Shown here in pieces: positions 37,301-42,971 of a stretch of 64,000 nt of DNA; the stretch's first letter is position 1, and every line of letters starts with the position of its first letter. Position numbers and translations under genes: made by a program. Under the pieces are notes generated by a model. The model was not told the origin of the DNA. It made no database searches and saw only the letters and a program-made list of their open reading frames with translations. Source of the DNA: Oegoconia quadripuncta (Eukaryota; Arthropoda; Insecta; Lepidoptera; Autostichidae); the NCBI GenBank assembly GCA_949316235.1, contig OX438744.1:24663578-24727577 (forward strand), in the 5' to 3' direction.

Positions 37301-37969
37301 GTCCTTACCTATGAAATTGGCCTTTTGTATGAAGAATTTCATTAAGACTGTTTTCTCCATACAAACATTTTTGATTTTTTTTTTGGGAACGGCAAATACA
37401 AATTTAGCTAAACGTTGTGTGTATTATCGGATAACATTAAGTTAAGTATAGGCAGAGTTAATTTTTAAAAGTAACCGCTTTATAAAAGTTTCAGCGAATC
37501 TAAGAAATGATTATGGAAGGAAACGGGCTCTGTTGAAATTTTTTTTATTATGTGATTTAGCCCAGAAATTAAAAAAATATTTCATGTGAAACCTTGAAAT
37601 AATATTCCATTTTCCAAAAAAAAAAACAAATTTGGATATAGCTTTGAAACTCGAAGGAATTGGTTATGTACCAATTCCTGTGATTTTTAACGAAGAAAAA
37701 AAACTCCAATTGCATAGGTAAAGACCCAATATTTCCAGTAGGTTTAAATTGACATTGAACAAATAATCCTTGAAGTTTGAAAAAATTTGAAGGTACCCCG
37801 CCTCACTCATACCTGTAGTAAATAGAACATTGGTGTCTATGAGCTGTGTCATCAAAGATAAGAAGCTCAACTCACCCTCCAGCGATGACGCCGGTCTGCA
37901 TCGAGCGCAGGCTGAACCTCTTCTCAATTGTGGTGATCACGACATTCACGAATCCGTTCACCACCATAC
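10075..37969 (-). CDS. Organic anion transporting polypeptide (OATP/SLCO family), 11 coding exons, N terminus missing (gene span)
   Basis: Exons: 37876-37969, 36949-37153, 35205-35376, 25566-25668, 17445-17566, 16819-17067, 15119-15326, 14071-14282, 12383-12527, 11409-11591, 10075-10300. All introns are GT-AG and every junction restores the codon phase, giving 639 residues to the stop. OATPs are 12-TM, sodium-independent plasma-membrane carriers of bulky organic anions; one insect member imports ecdysteroids. Landmarks (partial numbering): MVVNGF and EKRF after TM1; [19 protein letters not shown] (about 140-158); the superfamily signature WIGAWWVGF (202-210); a Kazal-like extracellular domain with eight Cys (386-455); [10 protein letters not shown] before TM11; final TM12 ending WWFYRPPGG; a hydrophilic tail with NGT sequons. 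The first coding exon (start Met and most of TM1) was not found; it may lie beyond 64000. Which insect OATP subgroup it belongs to cannot be decided by eye. Confidence 0.93.
10332..10661. repeat. MITE, PIF/Harbinger-like, family 'GGCCCGTATTAATAAACC' (copy 1)
   Basis: Imperfect terminal inverted repeats (GGCCCGTATTAATAAACC / its complement) flanked by the 3-bp duplication TTA. The inside is a run of CTCAAG/CTTGAG words and can fold on itself. Other copies at 21.2, 44.8 and 59.3 kb. Lies in the OATP intron just upstream of the last exon. Confidence 0.75.
10783..11005 (+). repeat. SINE family C, head missing
   Basis: Starts at TCGGTTTGGTTGGTGGTAGG and runs to CATCAGGTCTGATTGAGGT. Antisense to OATP, within an intron. 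A second short family-C scrap lies before it at about 10675-10740. Confidence 0.75.
11409..11591 (-). CDS. OATP coding exon J (TM11)
   Basis: Encodes [20 protein letters not shown] through NVNMSR: the conserved [10 protein letters not shown] segment, TM11 ([17 protein letters not shown]), and a Cys-containing loop ([10 protein letters not shown]). Acceptor TTCACAG, donor GTAAGA. Confidence 0.94.
11675..11905. repeat. MITE with ATCGCGC ends (copy 1)
   Basis: Begins ATCGCGCTATTTTCC and ends TTTAGCGCGATCGG; contains GAACGATTATATCGTTG. The reverse copy is at 26384-26598. No target duplication could be fixed. Confidence 0.6.
12214..12299 (+). other. Possible orphan coding exon, plus strand, inside an OATP intron
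   Basis: From ATG 12214 a GC-rich frame encodes [20 protein letters not shown] followed by a proline run and GQER, then meets a good donor (CG/GTGAGT at 12300). Composition differs sharply from its AT-rich surroundings. No matching downstream exon was seen. A 13-base inverted repeat (AAGACGCC..AAAGG) flanks it, so it could be a GC-rich hairpin or the start of a retroelement ORF instead. I do not recognise the peptide. Confidence 0.25.
12383..12527 (-). CDS. OATP coding exon I (TM10)
   Basis: Encodes [20 protein letters not shown] (end of the fifth extracellular loop, last two loop Cys) and TM10 ([19 protein letters not shown]), ending MPALSATLR. Acceptor ACTCCAG, donor GTAAGC. Confidence 0.94.
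12540..12817 (-). repeat. SINE family A abutting an OATP splice acceptor
   Basis: Same sense as OATP. Head (complement of ACACCAAACAGGTCGTC) at the right, B-box at 12746-12762, T/A-rich 3' tail ending at about 12540, only 12 bases before exon I. Confidence 0.85.
13095..13414 (+). repeat. Unclassified repeat (shared with 36530-36870 and 47385-47535)
   Basis: Shared words: GGATCAACAGTGG, CCCTACGTA, GGGAAGGAGGTC. The 36.5-kb copy is inverted relative to this one. No protein signal. Confidence 0.6.
13418..13776. mobile_element. PIF/Harbinger-like MITE with TAA target duplication
   Basis: Ends AGGTCTTAGCATACGTGACG and its complement CGTCACGTATGCTAAGACCT, flanked by TAA on both sides (13415-13417, 13777-13779). 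An open plus frame inside (13513-13779) includes [18 protein letters not shown], possibly a scrap of an element-encoded protein. Confidence 0.75.
14071..14282 (-). CDS. OATP coding exon H (Kazal-like extracellular domain)
   Basis: Encodes [32 protein letters not shown] and [10 protein letters not shown]: the Kazal-type loop 9-10 domain with eight cysteines, needed in characterised OATPs for surface expression. Very GC-rich against AT-rich introns. Donor GTGGGT. The acceptor GGGCGCAG is preceded by GT repeats rather than pyrimidines; it was chosen because it restores the codon phase and an in-frame stop lies just upstream. Confidence 0.88.
14430..14665 (+). repeat. SINE family B (tRNA-derived)
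   Basis: Head GACCGATTGGTGTAGTGGAT (A-box region), B-box GGGTTCGAAACCC, tail with TTGCTTAGTTTGGGACTAGA and ATTTATTTATT. Antisense to OATP. Confidence 0.85.
15119..15326 (-). CDS. OATP coding exon G (TM8-TM9)
   Basis: Encodes [20 protein letters not shown] (TM8), then a hydrophobic TM9 ([20 protein letters not shown]) and [14 protein letters not shown]. The glycine-rich [10 protein letters not shown] is typical of OATP TM8. Acceptor AATTTCAG, donor GTATGT. Confidence 0.94.
15750..16060 (-). pseudogene. LINE reverse-transcriptase C-terminal relic
   Basis: Minus-strand fragments such as [20 protein letters not shown] and, after a frameshift, the [12 protein letters not shown] region resemble the end of an insect non-LTR ORF2. 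Truncated and frameshifted. Lies in an OATP intron. Confidence 0.5.
16262..16425 (-). pseudogene. Degenerate duplicate of OATP exon F
   Basis: On the minus strand the order AAGTCAGCTGCATTAAGAGC, TTTCCACAAG, AGTGAGAGCACGCTGATGAT, GAAAATCAGTCCAATGTGAA and GTTTCTGAAGCGTCTCTATT parallels exon F (16819-17067) base for base except for an internal deletion of the TM7 stretch and many substitutions. It has a stop and lacks a clean donor, so it is a dead exon copy about 400 bases downstream of the live one. Confidence 0.75.
16819..17067 (-). CDS. OATP coding exon F (loop and TM7)
   Basis: Encodes [15 protein letters not shown] (long cytoplasmic loop between TM6 and TM7), the segment [40 protein letters not shown] (TM7) and [14 protein letters not shown]. 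Donor GTAAGA. The frame stays open 49 codons past the donor. Confidence 0.94.
17445..17566 (-). CDS. OATP coding exon E (TM6, superfamily signature)
   Basis: Encodes [20 protein letters not shown] and the rest of TM6, ending [14 protein letters not shown]-x-GF matches the OATP signature at the extracellular border of TM6. Acceptor TTCTTGCAG, donor GTATGA. Confidence 0.95.
18398..18545 (+). repeat. LINE 3' end (Jockey-like ORF2 C terminus), copy 1 of 3
   Basis: Reads [12 protein letters not shown] and then GVHGRR before an A-rich tail; partner copies at 33284-33430 and 63595-63828. Confidence 0.65.
18548..19135 (+). repeat. SINE family C interrupted by a LINE tail
   Basis: Head and first third at 18548-18655, rest at 18916-19135. 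Between them lies a 260-bp insert ending in (TAATC)n. Confidence 0.8.
18656..18915 (+). repeat. LINE 3' tail inserted in a SINE
   Basis: AT-rich, noncoding, ending AATAAATCTAATCTAATCTA, a short-repeat 3' end typical of non-LTR insertions. Confidence 0.65.
19168..19260. repeat. Hairpin with 21-base arms
   Basis: ACGTAAGCGCCCTAGAAGTA and its complement TACTTCTAGGGCGCTTACGT flank about 50 bases. Possibly a tiny MITE. Confidence 0.6.
19500..19770 (+). pseudogene. LINE ORF2 C-terminal relic
   Basis: Scattered in three frames: [28 protein letters not shown] and the RKRTL region, a pattern of RTE/Jockey-type ORF2 ends. Stops throughout. Confidence 0.5.
20160..20472 (+). repeat. SINE family C
   Basis: B-box GGGTTCGATCCCCAGCGGGG near 20194-20213; body and A-tail complete, first head bases altered. 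Confidence 0.85.
20672..20927 (-). promoter_or_regulatory. Possible internal promoter and noncoding first exon in an OATP intron
   Basis: On the minus strand a TATA box (CTATAAAA, 20927-20920) is followed, about 250 bases on, by a consensus donor (AC/GTAAGT; last exon base 20672). The stretch between shows no repeat signature and no long frame (an ATG inside stops within seven codons). It would splice to OATP exon E (17566) or beyond and yield a transcript lacking the first five TMs, or belong to an unrelated transcript. Confidence 0.3.
21247..21394. repeat. PIF/Harbinger-like MITE family GGCCCGTAT, short copy
   Basis: TTA target duplication at 21244-21246 and 21395-21397; interior shortened compared with the copy at 10332. 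Confidence 0.7.
21456..21625 (+). repeat. Shortened copy of the repeat at 619-1130
   Basis: Matches 619-690 (GAAGTTGCATTTTTCTTTAT) and then jumps to the part matching 866-935 (CCAAGTATACGACGAATTAC); about 170 bases in between are missing. Confidence 0.7.
22012..22202 (-). repeat. SINE family B
   Basis: Reverse copy with CCCCTCGTGGGATTCGAATC; joined at its head directly to a family C SINE. Confidence 0.8.
22203..22443 (+). repeat. SINE family C, head truncated
   Basis: Begins in the GTTGGTGATAGGACATTTT part; complete tail with A-run. Its 5' end is fused to the head of the preceding SINE B. Confidence 0.8.
22960..24040. other. Intronic stretch without recognised features
   Basis: AT-rich. 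A weak trace of the GGCCCGTAT MITE family may lie at 23310-23470. Confidence 0.5.
24045..24245 (+). repeat. Helitron-like or MITE repeat 'ACTAATATTATAAATGC' (copy 1)
   Basis: Begins CTAACTAATATTATAAATGC and contains TGGTATATAGGTAGAATATA and CCCGCGGGATAAACAAATTT; partners at 52868-53120 and 53195-53345. The CTAG end of the 52.9-kb copy fits a Helitron, but I see no hairpin clear enough to prove it. Confidence 0.5.
24255..24440 (+). repeat. SINE family B, truncated tail
   Basis: B-box GGGTTCGAATACC; stops after ATCCATGGTACAAGC. Confidence 0.75.
25065..25274. repeat. Palindromic MITE (copy 1)
   Basis: Imperfect inverted ends (TTACAGT..GTGTG / complement). Inside are CGCGTTCGCGTTTACG and its near-complement CGTAAACGTGAACGCG, so most of the unit folds into a hairpin. 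Second copy at 50093-50300. Confidence 0.7.
25566..25668 (-). CDS. OATP coding exon D (TM5)
   Basis: Encodes [20 protein letters not shown] (TM5) and [13 protein letters not shown]. Tight match to the OATP block YTMAVLGPALGY. Acceptor TTTTTAG, donor GTAAGT. The introns on each side are the longest fully bounded ones in the gene (9.5 and 8.0 kb). Confidence 0.94.
25738..25805 (-). repeat. SINE family B head fragment
   Basis: Only the tRNA-like A-box half (complement of ACCGACTGGTGTAGTGGATG) remains. Confidence 0.6.
26008..26310 (-). repeat. SINE family C
   Basis: Reverse; complete head (complement GAGCCACGGAGGCGG), with a short deletion in the GCTGTTTGG region. Confidence 0.85.
26336..26778. 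repeat. Family C SINE scraps split by an ATCGCGC MITE
   Basis: Reverse tail at 26336-26383, MITE copy 2 at 26384-26598 (inverted relative to 11675-11905), and a forward degenerate SINE C body at 26610-26778. Confidence 0.6.
27360..27704 (+). repeat. Unclassified repeat related to 619-1130, ending in an A-rich tail
   Basis: Shared with 770-810: GTCGTCAAAATCTTTCGTAAAGCA against GCCGCCAAAATCTTTTGTAAAGCA in pieces. After ACTGGCAGAAATGTCG comes an A-run and (ATACA)n, directly before the mariner element. Confidence 0.5.
27707..29004 (-). mobile_element. Mariner element (DD34D), full length, TA target site
   Basis: 1,298 bp between TA dinucleotides (27705-27706, 29005-29006). The terminal inverted repeats share CACTCAGAAAATTTTGCGAAA; the outermost few bases differ. 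Encodes a nearly intact transposase on the minus strand. It sits in the 3'-tail repeat of a LINE (ACAATACAATACAATAC on the left, LINE tail 29007-29115 on the right). Confidence 0.93.
27771..28832 (-). pseudogene. Mariner transposase with one internal stop codon
   Basis: 353 sense codons and stops in one frame, the usual size for mariner. N-terminal helix-turn-helix part ([16 protein letters not shown], then [19 protein letters not shown] and the linker SGRPS), catalytic blocks [16 protein letters not shown] and [14 protein letters not shown]. The second and third catalytic Asp are separated by 34 residues (DD34D). A single TAG (28439-28437), between DAQK and ARVEWCRD, splits it into 131 and about 221 codons; otherwise there is no frameshift. 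Looks recently inactivated. Confidence 0.93.
29007..29115 (-). repeat. LINE 3' tail (family with GGAAGAGATCGCTTTTAGTG)
   Basis: Reverse copy of the tail also present at 54180-54335 and 59080-59192; it was split from its (GTATT)n end by the mariner insertion. Confidence 0.7.
29120..30285. other. Intronic stretch without recognised features
   Basis: No coding signal; 29651-29887 is an open frame without recognisable motifs. Confidence 0.5.
30431..30762 (+). repeat. SINE family C, complete
   Basis: Good reference copy: head CCGCCTCCGTAGCTCAATGT, B-box GGGTTCGATCCCC at 30486-30498, body, A-tail after ACCAACCCGTTGTGC. Confidence 0.88.
31256..32296. mobile_element. Foldback Tc1/mariner-type element, about 285-bp inverted ends, TA target site
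   Basis: 1,041 bp flanked by TA (31254-31255, 32297-32298). The left arm (to about 31540) and right arm (from about 32012) are near-identical inverted copies starting CAGGGCGTCCCACGGCTATG. The core carries the C-terminal piece of a transposase on the minus strand. Non-autonomous. Confidence 0.85.
31449..31835 (-). pseudogene. Transposase C-terminal fragment of the foldback element
   Basis: Contains [23 protein letters not shown] and [15 protein letters not shown], the order found in Tc1/mariner-superfamily insect transposases of the '[14 protein letters not shown]' type. The position expected to hold the third catalytic Asp reads NPVRFF here, so the catalytic residue is lost; the catalytic N-terminal part is absent. 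Confidence 0.7.
32440..33280. other. Intronic stretch without recognised features
   Basis: AT-rich; no frames with motif content. Confidence 0.5.
33284..33430 (-). repeat. LINE 3' end (Jockey-like), copy 2 of 3
   Basis: Reverse copy with the complement of GTGTCCATGGGCGGCGG and the A-rich end at the left. Confidence 0.65.
33729..34000 (-). repeat. SINE family A
   Basis: Reverse copy with B-box complement GGGATTCGAACCCGTGACC. Confidence 0.85.
34005..34600. repeat. Cluster of family C SINE fragments in both orientations
   Basis: Forward tails at about 34030-34120 and 34330-34470 and reverse pieces at 34262-34325 and 34470-34600 are joined, suggesting repeated insertion and deletion at one spot. 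Confidence 0.6.
34621..35099. mobile_element. hAT-like non-autonomous element
   Basis: Ends TAGTGATGCAACGGA and complement TCCGTTGCATCACTA. The interior repeats GTTTCCG/CGGAAAC words. Flanking 8-mers (ATGAATAT, ATCAATAA) are only partly alike. No transposase. Confidence 0.7.
35205..35376 (-). CDS. OATP coding exon C (TM4)
   Basis: Encodes [20 protein letters not shown], then TM4 ([20 protein letters not shown]) and [17 protein letters not shown], the most conserved OATP stretch. Acceptor ATTCAACAG (phase 0), donor GTGAGT. Confidence 0.95.
35655..35870 (-). repeat. LINE 3' tail (copy 2; partner of 5463-5715)
   Basis: TAGATAGATAAATCGTTTAT at the left end and GTACAAATGGGTCATAGCTC in the body. 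Confidence 0.6.
36250..36500 (+). pseudogene. LINE ORF2 C-terminal fragment
   Basis: Reads [20 protein letters not shown] and VRPVFYNDL, resembling the Cys/His-containing end of insect non-LTR ORF2, then GTACAATAAAGAA and a pyrimidine microsatellite. Confidence 0.6.
36530..36870 (-). repeat. Unclassified repeat, inverted partner of 13095-13414
   Basis: Complementary words GACCTCCTTCCCCATAGGG, CCTACGTCA-like, CCACTGTTGATCC. Ends about 80 bases from OATP exon B. Confidence 0.6.
36949..37153 (-). CDS. OATP coding exon B (TM2-TM3)
   Basis: Encodes [50 protein letters not shown] and a loop with [10 protein letters not shown] (a possible N-glycosylation site NRT). KPRWLG is a family landmark after TM2. 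Acceptor GTTTACAG, donor GTAAGA. Confidence 0.94.
37300..37727. repeat. MITE with ends GGTCCTTACCTATGAAATTG (copy 1)
   Basis: Terminal inverted repeats GGTCCTTACCTATG and complement CATAGGTAAAGACC. The second copy (43563-43981) is inverted. About 425 bp, no coding signal. Lies in the intron between OATP exons A and B. Confidence 0.75.
37876..37969 (-). CDS. OATP coding exon A (first one found; end of TM1 to TM2)
   Basis: Encodes [20 protein letters not shown] and [10 protein letters not shown]. This corresponds to the QGMxxNGF..TTIERRF block that follows TM1 in OATPs. Acceptor TCCCCAG requires an upstream coding exon ending in one base of a Gly codon. Donor GTGAGT. Confidence 0.93.
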
Positions 37970-38113
37970 CTGGGGACAAACACACCACATCTTTATTTAA
38001 ATGGTTATTTTTAACATTCAGAATATTGTTAGTTACATCCCTTAGTATTTAACACGTTTTTAGCTTCACTTGTAACTAAATCTTGGAGGTCAATTTTAAT
38101 CTAGGTACTTCTA

Positions 38114-39872
38114 CTGGGGGACGGCGAGACGGTTATGTGGGACTCCCCTCCCTAACGGGAGGGATACCCACTAAAACCCCGCGGCGACCTTCTTCGGCAG
38201 TAGGGAGGACCTGGGAACGCATAAGCGGCTCCAGGTCCCCCCCCGCCCTGCCCCCCCTCACAAGGGGAGGCCCGTTCCCGGAGGGCGGCTAGCGCGCCCT
38301 CCACGGGGGGCGCTGTCGAGTCTCACACCGCAATCAGCGGGTGGTATGAGGCGCGACAGGGCCCGATGCGACGACACCCCCCCGGTCGCTCCGGGGGGTG
38401 TCATCCTCTCCCGGGCCGCGTCCGACGACTACATCGCCCCGAGATGTAGCCGCCCGCGACCCTCAGGCGACGTGCAGGGGGGGCTAGCGAGCGTTGCCGC
38501 CCCCCCGACGTCGCCTCCTGCGAGCGGGATCGGCCCTCTCCCGATCCCGCTCTGCGGCCTCCTTCTGGAGCATGACTGCCTCGCAGAAGGAGGCCGCTGC
38601 CCTCCAACCCTCCTCACTCGCCAGCATAGCCGCGACTAATGCTGACGGGGACAGATCTCGTCCGATCCGGTCGACCAGGTCTCTACGCTCGGACTGCCAC
38701 GCCGGGCAGTCCTCCAGCGTGTGCTGGGCGGAGTCCTGGTCGGACGCGCAGTGGTGGCATCGTGCCGTCTCCTCCCGTCCGATTCGACTCAGATACTCAC
38801 CGAAGCACCCGTGCCCGGTGAGTATCTGAGTCAACCTGTAGGTGACGCAGCCTTTCCTCCCCATCCATGCTTCGAAGTTCGGCAGAACGGCTCCGACGGC
38901 GCGTTGGCGGGCGCAGCCTTGTATCACAAGGCGCTCCCGCCAGAGCGTCAGCGCCCGTCGGTGTGCGTTCTGCCGTAGCATCTCGAGCGCACGGTCAGGC
39001 ACGACCCCCTCGGCATCCCGTTCGACAGAGCGGATGCGGTCGTAAACCGCCGCGTCCATGTCGGCCAGGATGTCGAAGGGTGGAGCCCGCGCTAGGACCG
39101 TCGCCGCCTCGAACGAAATCGTCCGGTAGCCTCGTACGATCCGAATGGCCATCAGCCGCTGCAGGCTCCCGAGGAGAGCTCTGCAGCGGGAGGACCTCGC
39201 CAGGTCGTTCGACCAGACGGGGGCCCCGTAGAGGGCCATGGATTGCACGACGCCACCGTAGAGGCGGCGAACTTCCTCCCGTGGTCCCCCGAGATTAGGT
39301 AGGAGGCGGTGCAAAGCGCCCGCTACCTTTCGCACTCGGGGGACCAGGCGCTCGAAGTGCTCTTCGAAGCCCCATCGGCTGTCCAGGGTGAGGCCCAGGT
39401 ACTTGATGCACCGCCCCACCTGGACTTCGGCGTCACCTACCCGGAGTCGCGAGCTGGGTGGTTGGCGACCTCGACGGAGGCCGTGAAACCATAGCGCCTC
39501 GGTCTTGAGGCGCTACCTCTAGGCCCAGCTCGCGGACCTTCCCGACGACACATGCCACGCCAAGTTCGGCGAGCCGAAGCACCTCCTCAAAGTCGGTCCC
39601 CCCGGCCATCACCAGTGTGTCGTCTGCGTAGCAGACGACAGACAAGCCGGAGGGGAGACTGATGCGAAGGACCGCATCGTATGCGGGGTTCCACAACAGG
39701 GGCCCTAAAACGGACCCCTGTGGAACCCCGCAACAGACATCCCTCCGTGTTTCCACCCCGTTCCGGCCGACGAACCTCACGGTCCTGTCGCGCAGGTATG
39801 CCCCGATCACGGCCCGCAGGTAGGGAGGCACCTCGTGATATACGAGGGCCTCCCTTATGGCCTGCCAGGGGA
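38114..39872 (-). mobile_element. 5'-truncated non-LTR retrotransposon, R1-clade-like
   Basis: Strikingly GC-rich. Bounded by the 7-bp duplication ACTTCTA (38107-38113, 39873-39879). Only the last part of ORF2 and a 3' UTR of about 370 bases are present; there is no poly(A), as usual for the R1 clade. It inserted into another repeat (39880-40090, see 60110-60300). Confidence 0.85.
38484..39871 (-). pseudogene. LINE ORF2 fragment (reverse transcriptase and C-terminal zinc knuckle) with one frameshift
   Basis: Upstream frame (to 39433): reverse-transcriptase blocks GVPQGSVLGPLLWNPAYDAV and CYADDTLV (catalytic YADD). After a one-base slip near 39507, a second frame (38484-39419) gives CIKYLGLTLDSRW, the thumb/connection region and C-x2-C-x8-H-x4-C (CHHC..H..C) typical of the ORF2 C terminus in this clade. 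Endonuclease and ORF1 are missing. Confidence 0.85.
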
Positions 39873-39879
39873 ACTTCTA

Positions 39880-40090
39880 ATTGACCTATCGAAATGAAAC
39901 TCGGTATGTACATGTATAATTCGGATGATAATACTATAATTTGGTATCTTGAAGCTGTTTAAATGATGGTGCCAGGAGGTGGATGGTGGAACTCTTCAGT
40001 GATTCGTTTTGACGAGTCCAATATATTGCACTTGGCGTCGAGGGCCTGCTGATCGAACCAGGGGATAGATGGTGGAAATCTAGCGTGTTT
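39880..40090 (-). repeat. Unclassified repeat (partner of 60110-60300)
   Basis: Shares AATACTATAATTTGGTAT, CCAGGAGGTGGAT and GTGGAACTCTTCAGTG with the 60.1-kb copy in inverse orientation. Confidence 0.6.
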
Positions 40091-40121
40091 TTTGTTTTTA
40101 TAAATTACATATACAAAAAAT

Positions 40122-40453
40122 AACCGCCTCCGTGGCTCAATGTAAACAACATTGGGTTTACGATTCGGAGGTCGCGGATTCGATCCCCAGCGGGGTACAT
40201 GAAGTACTCGGCTTGGTTGGTGGTAGGGCATTTTATATGTCCGCCTGGCTAGCTACCACCATCTTATCTAAATCTGCCGCCAAGCAGCAATGTTAATAGC
40301 ATTGTTGTGTTCCGGTTGTCAGAGATAAGATAGCAAGTCCCCCAAATGTGTTGGGGTTTCAGGGTCAGTACGCTACCACCTTCGGCCTCATCTTCACTTA
40401 ACATCAGGTGTGATTGAGGTCAAGTACTAACCATTTGTGGATAAAACAAAAAA
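40122..40453 (+). repeat. SINE family C, complete
   Basis: Head CCGCCTCCGTGGCTCAATGT, B-box GGATTCGATCCCC, body and A-tail all present. Confidence 0.88.
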
Positions 40454-40683
40454 AAATACATTTTTTTTTCAATTCGGCACCATACCGTGAATTTTTTAAT
40501 TTTTTTATGATTGATTGGATTCTCGTTTGACCACAATCTCACATGATGGAAACTTTATTTAACCCCTGACAAAAAACGATGTAGTGTATGTTGTGTTTAA
40601 CAGCGTTGTGTGTGTCCAATCTTTGTCTGGATGTATCTGAGCAATGCGTCACCAGATTTGAGTAAGTAGGTAAGTAAATTATT

Positions 40684-41132
40684 GACAACCGATTGGTGTA
40701 GTGGATAGTGACCTTGTCAGCGAAACCAACGATTGCGGGTTCAAATCCCGCGAGGGGTAAATGTTTGTGTGATGAATATGACGACCGATTGGTGTAGTGG
40801 ATAGTGACCCTGTCAGCGAAACCAACGGTTGCGAGTTCGAATCCCGCGACGGGTAAATGTTTGTGTGATGAATATGAATATTTATTCCTGAGCCATGGAT
40901 GTTTATTTATGTATGTTTATCCGTTATCTAGTATCCATAGTACAAGCTTTGCTTAGTTTGGGACTAGATGATTGGTGTAGGTGTCCTAAATATTTATTTA
41001 TTTATTCCTGAGCCATGGATGTTTATATACATATTTATGTATGTTTATCCGTTAGTATCCATAATACAAGCTTTGCTTAGTTTGGGACTAGATGATTCGT
41101 GTAAATGTCCGAAATATTTATTTATTTATTTA
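40684..41132 (+). repeat. Chimeric/tandem SINE family B
   Basis: A head-only unit (40684-40779), then a complete unit (40780-41000), then a repeated tail (41001-41132), all in the same sense. Two B-boxes (GGGTTCAAATCCC, GAGTTCGAATCCC). Confidence 0.8.
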
Positions 41133-41196
41133 TTGTTTCTTGAGTGCACTTTTTGTTTTAATTAAACATCAAACAAGGGGATATAAATAAATACCT

Positions 41197-41425
41197 ATTT
41201 CAGTCACTTACACACCCATCATCTAGTCCCAAACTAAGCAAAGCTTGTACTATGGATACTAGATAACAGATAAACATACATATTTATAGAATAAATATTC
41301 GTATTCATCACACAAACATTTACCCCTCGCGGGAATCAAACCCGCAACCGTTGGTTTCGCTGACAAGGTCGCTATCCACTACAGTGTAGTTTAGTGACTA
41401 CACGCAATCGGTCGTCATAGTCGAA
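41197..41425 (-). repeat. SINE family B
   Basis: Reverse copy facing the tandem SINE B about 65 bases away, so the two can pair as a long hairpin. Confidence 0.85.
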
Positions 41426-42057
41426 CGGTTATTATTAACTATATTAATTGATGAAAATCGGTTAAGCAATTTCGAAAATATTTATTCAACACAGTTTTGG
41501 GAGATAGTTCTAATCTAGTCTAAATTTTCATATTATAAGTGAGTTTGTGTTTTTTATTTTTATTCTACGCGTTTACAAAGTCAAAATTTCTTAATATTTT
41601 GCACTAGGCATTTGAATATTCGGAGGAAGGACAAACACGGCCAAATTAAAAATATCACGCGGGCAACGCCGCGTCTGGGAGTTAGTCTTCCAATAAATCG
41701 CTGAAACAGACTCGAAACTTCAATAGTTTATCAAAAATAGCCGGCGAACGAATCGGCGTCCGGTTATTAAAGTTGCAGGTCCGGCCAATCCTATGGCCGG
41801 ACATTGCGACGGACAGACTGACTGACAGTTTCAGAAATAGAATGGCAGACGTCGGCTGTCTCTGGCCGCTTGGCTGTCGTCCTTTTTGACGAATGCAATT
41901 CAACGAACTACCTACATATGTACGTATTGGTTTTTTTTTATTTCATGTAATTTCGATTGGATTATACTAGTGTTGTTGCAATAACGATAGTTCAGTTATT
42001 AATAGTTGACCTTGAAAAACAGTCGATAGCGCGAATAGTCCTATCGATATTTTCGAT

Positions 42058-42350
42058 ACTTGACCTCAATCACACCTGATGTTAAGTGAAGATAAGGTCG
42101 AAGGGGAAAGCGTACTGACTGAAGCGTACTTTGGGGGACTGGCAGAGATAAGATCTCTGACAACCGGAACACAACAATGCTGTTAACATTGCTGCTTGGC
42201 GGCAGATTTAGATAAGATGGTGGTAGCTAGCCAGGCGGACATTTAAAATGCCCTACCACCAACCAAACCGAGTACAGTACAGAGTTAAACATGTACCCCG
42301 CTGGGGATCTAGCCCGCGACCTCCGAACAATAAACCCAGTGATAGTACCT
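42058..42350 (-). repeat. SINE family C
   Basis: Reverse copy with an insertion of ACAGTAC near the GAGTACAGTACAGAG site and a mutated B-box (GGGGATCTAGCCCGCG). Confidence 0.85.
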
Positions 42351-42559
42351 TTTATAAGCAAACAATAGTATCGTAATATGTTCGACTATCGATAGGGCAA
42401 AACTATCGATAATATCGACACGCATCCTAACGATACTATTGACCTTTAGCAATAGTATTATTTATTTTTGTCAATAGATACTGCCGATAGCATTGTACTT
42501 CCTATGGGGGAGGCCTATGTTGAGCTGTGGACGTTCAAACTTCAAGCATTTATTTCAAC

Positions 42560-42740
42560 GTAAGATACATGATATCATTTGTTGAATGTCAATTTATATC
42601 TATTGGAAATAAAAATAGGGCTAACCATTTTTCGGTCAGTCAGTATGTCCAAGCTACCACCGCTTCTGAAAGGGAAATCATCTGTGGGAAAAGAAGCGGC
42701 GCAAGAAACCCACAGGATCATTTTCTTTTCTTCTGACATG
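42560..42740 (+). repeat. RTE-like LINE 3' end
   Basis: TGTTGAATGTCAATTTATAT, CCAAGCTACCACCGCTTCTG, AAGAAGCGGCGCAAGAAAC. Reverse copy split by a MITE at 44020-44420. Confidence 0.6.
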
Positions 42741-42971
42741 ATGATAGGTTATTAGCAATCACAGTCACTATCATCAGTAGGTACAGTAATAGCAATGATC
42801 ATGAGCACTGACGGATCAACATACCCGCTACACGCAATCATATCATATTCTACGATAGTATCGTGATACTATCGTGGCCCTGAAATCAGTCATACTATCG
42901 ATTGTCCTATCGAAATTATCGAAGTGATTTAGAAGACTTTGTGAAAAGGGGCTGTACGGTGCTAAACCATA

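Larger units (their letters stand above)
41968..42930. repeat. CTATCGAT-rich hAT-like remains with nested SINE C and LINE tail
   Basis: Segments 41968-42057, 42351-42500 and 42850-42925 are dense in CTATCGAT/ATCGATAG and CTATCG words. They are separated by SINE C (42058-42350) and a LINE tail (42560-42740). The left edge TAGTGTTGTTGCAATAACG resembles hAT ends. No complete terminus pair found. Confidence 0.45.

Noticed and set aside
38346..39298. Plus-strand frames across the GC-rich LINE
   Set aside because: Antisense shadows of the R1-like ORF2, with no motif of their own.
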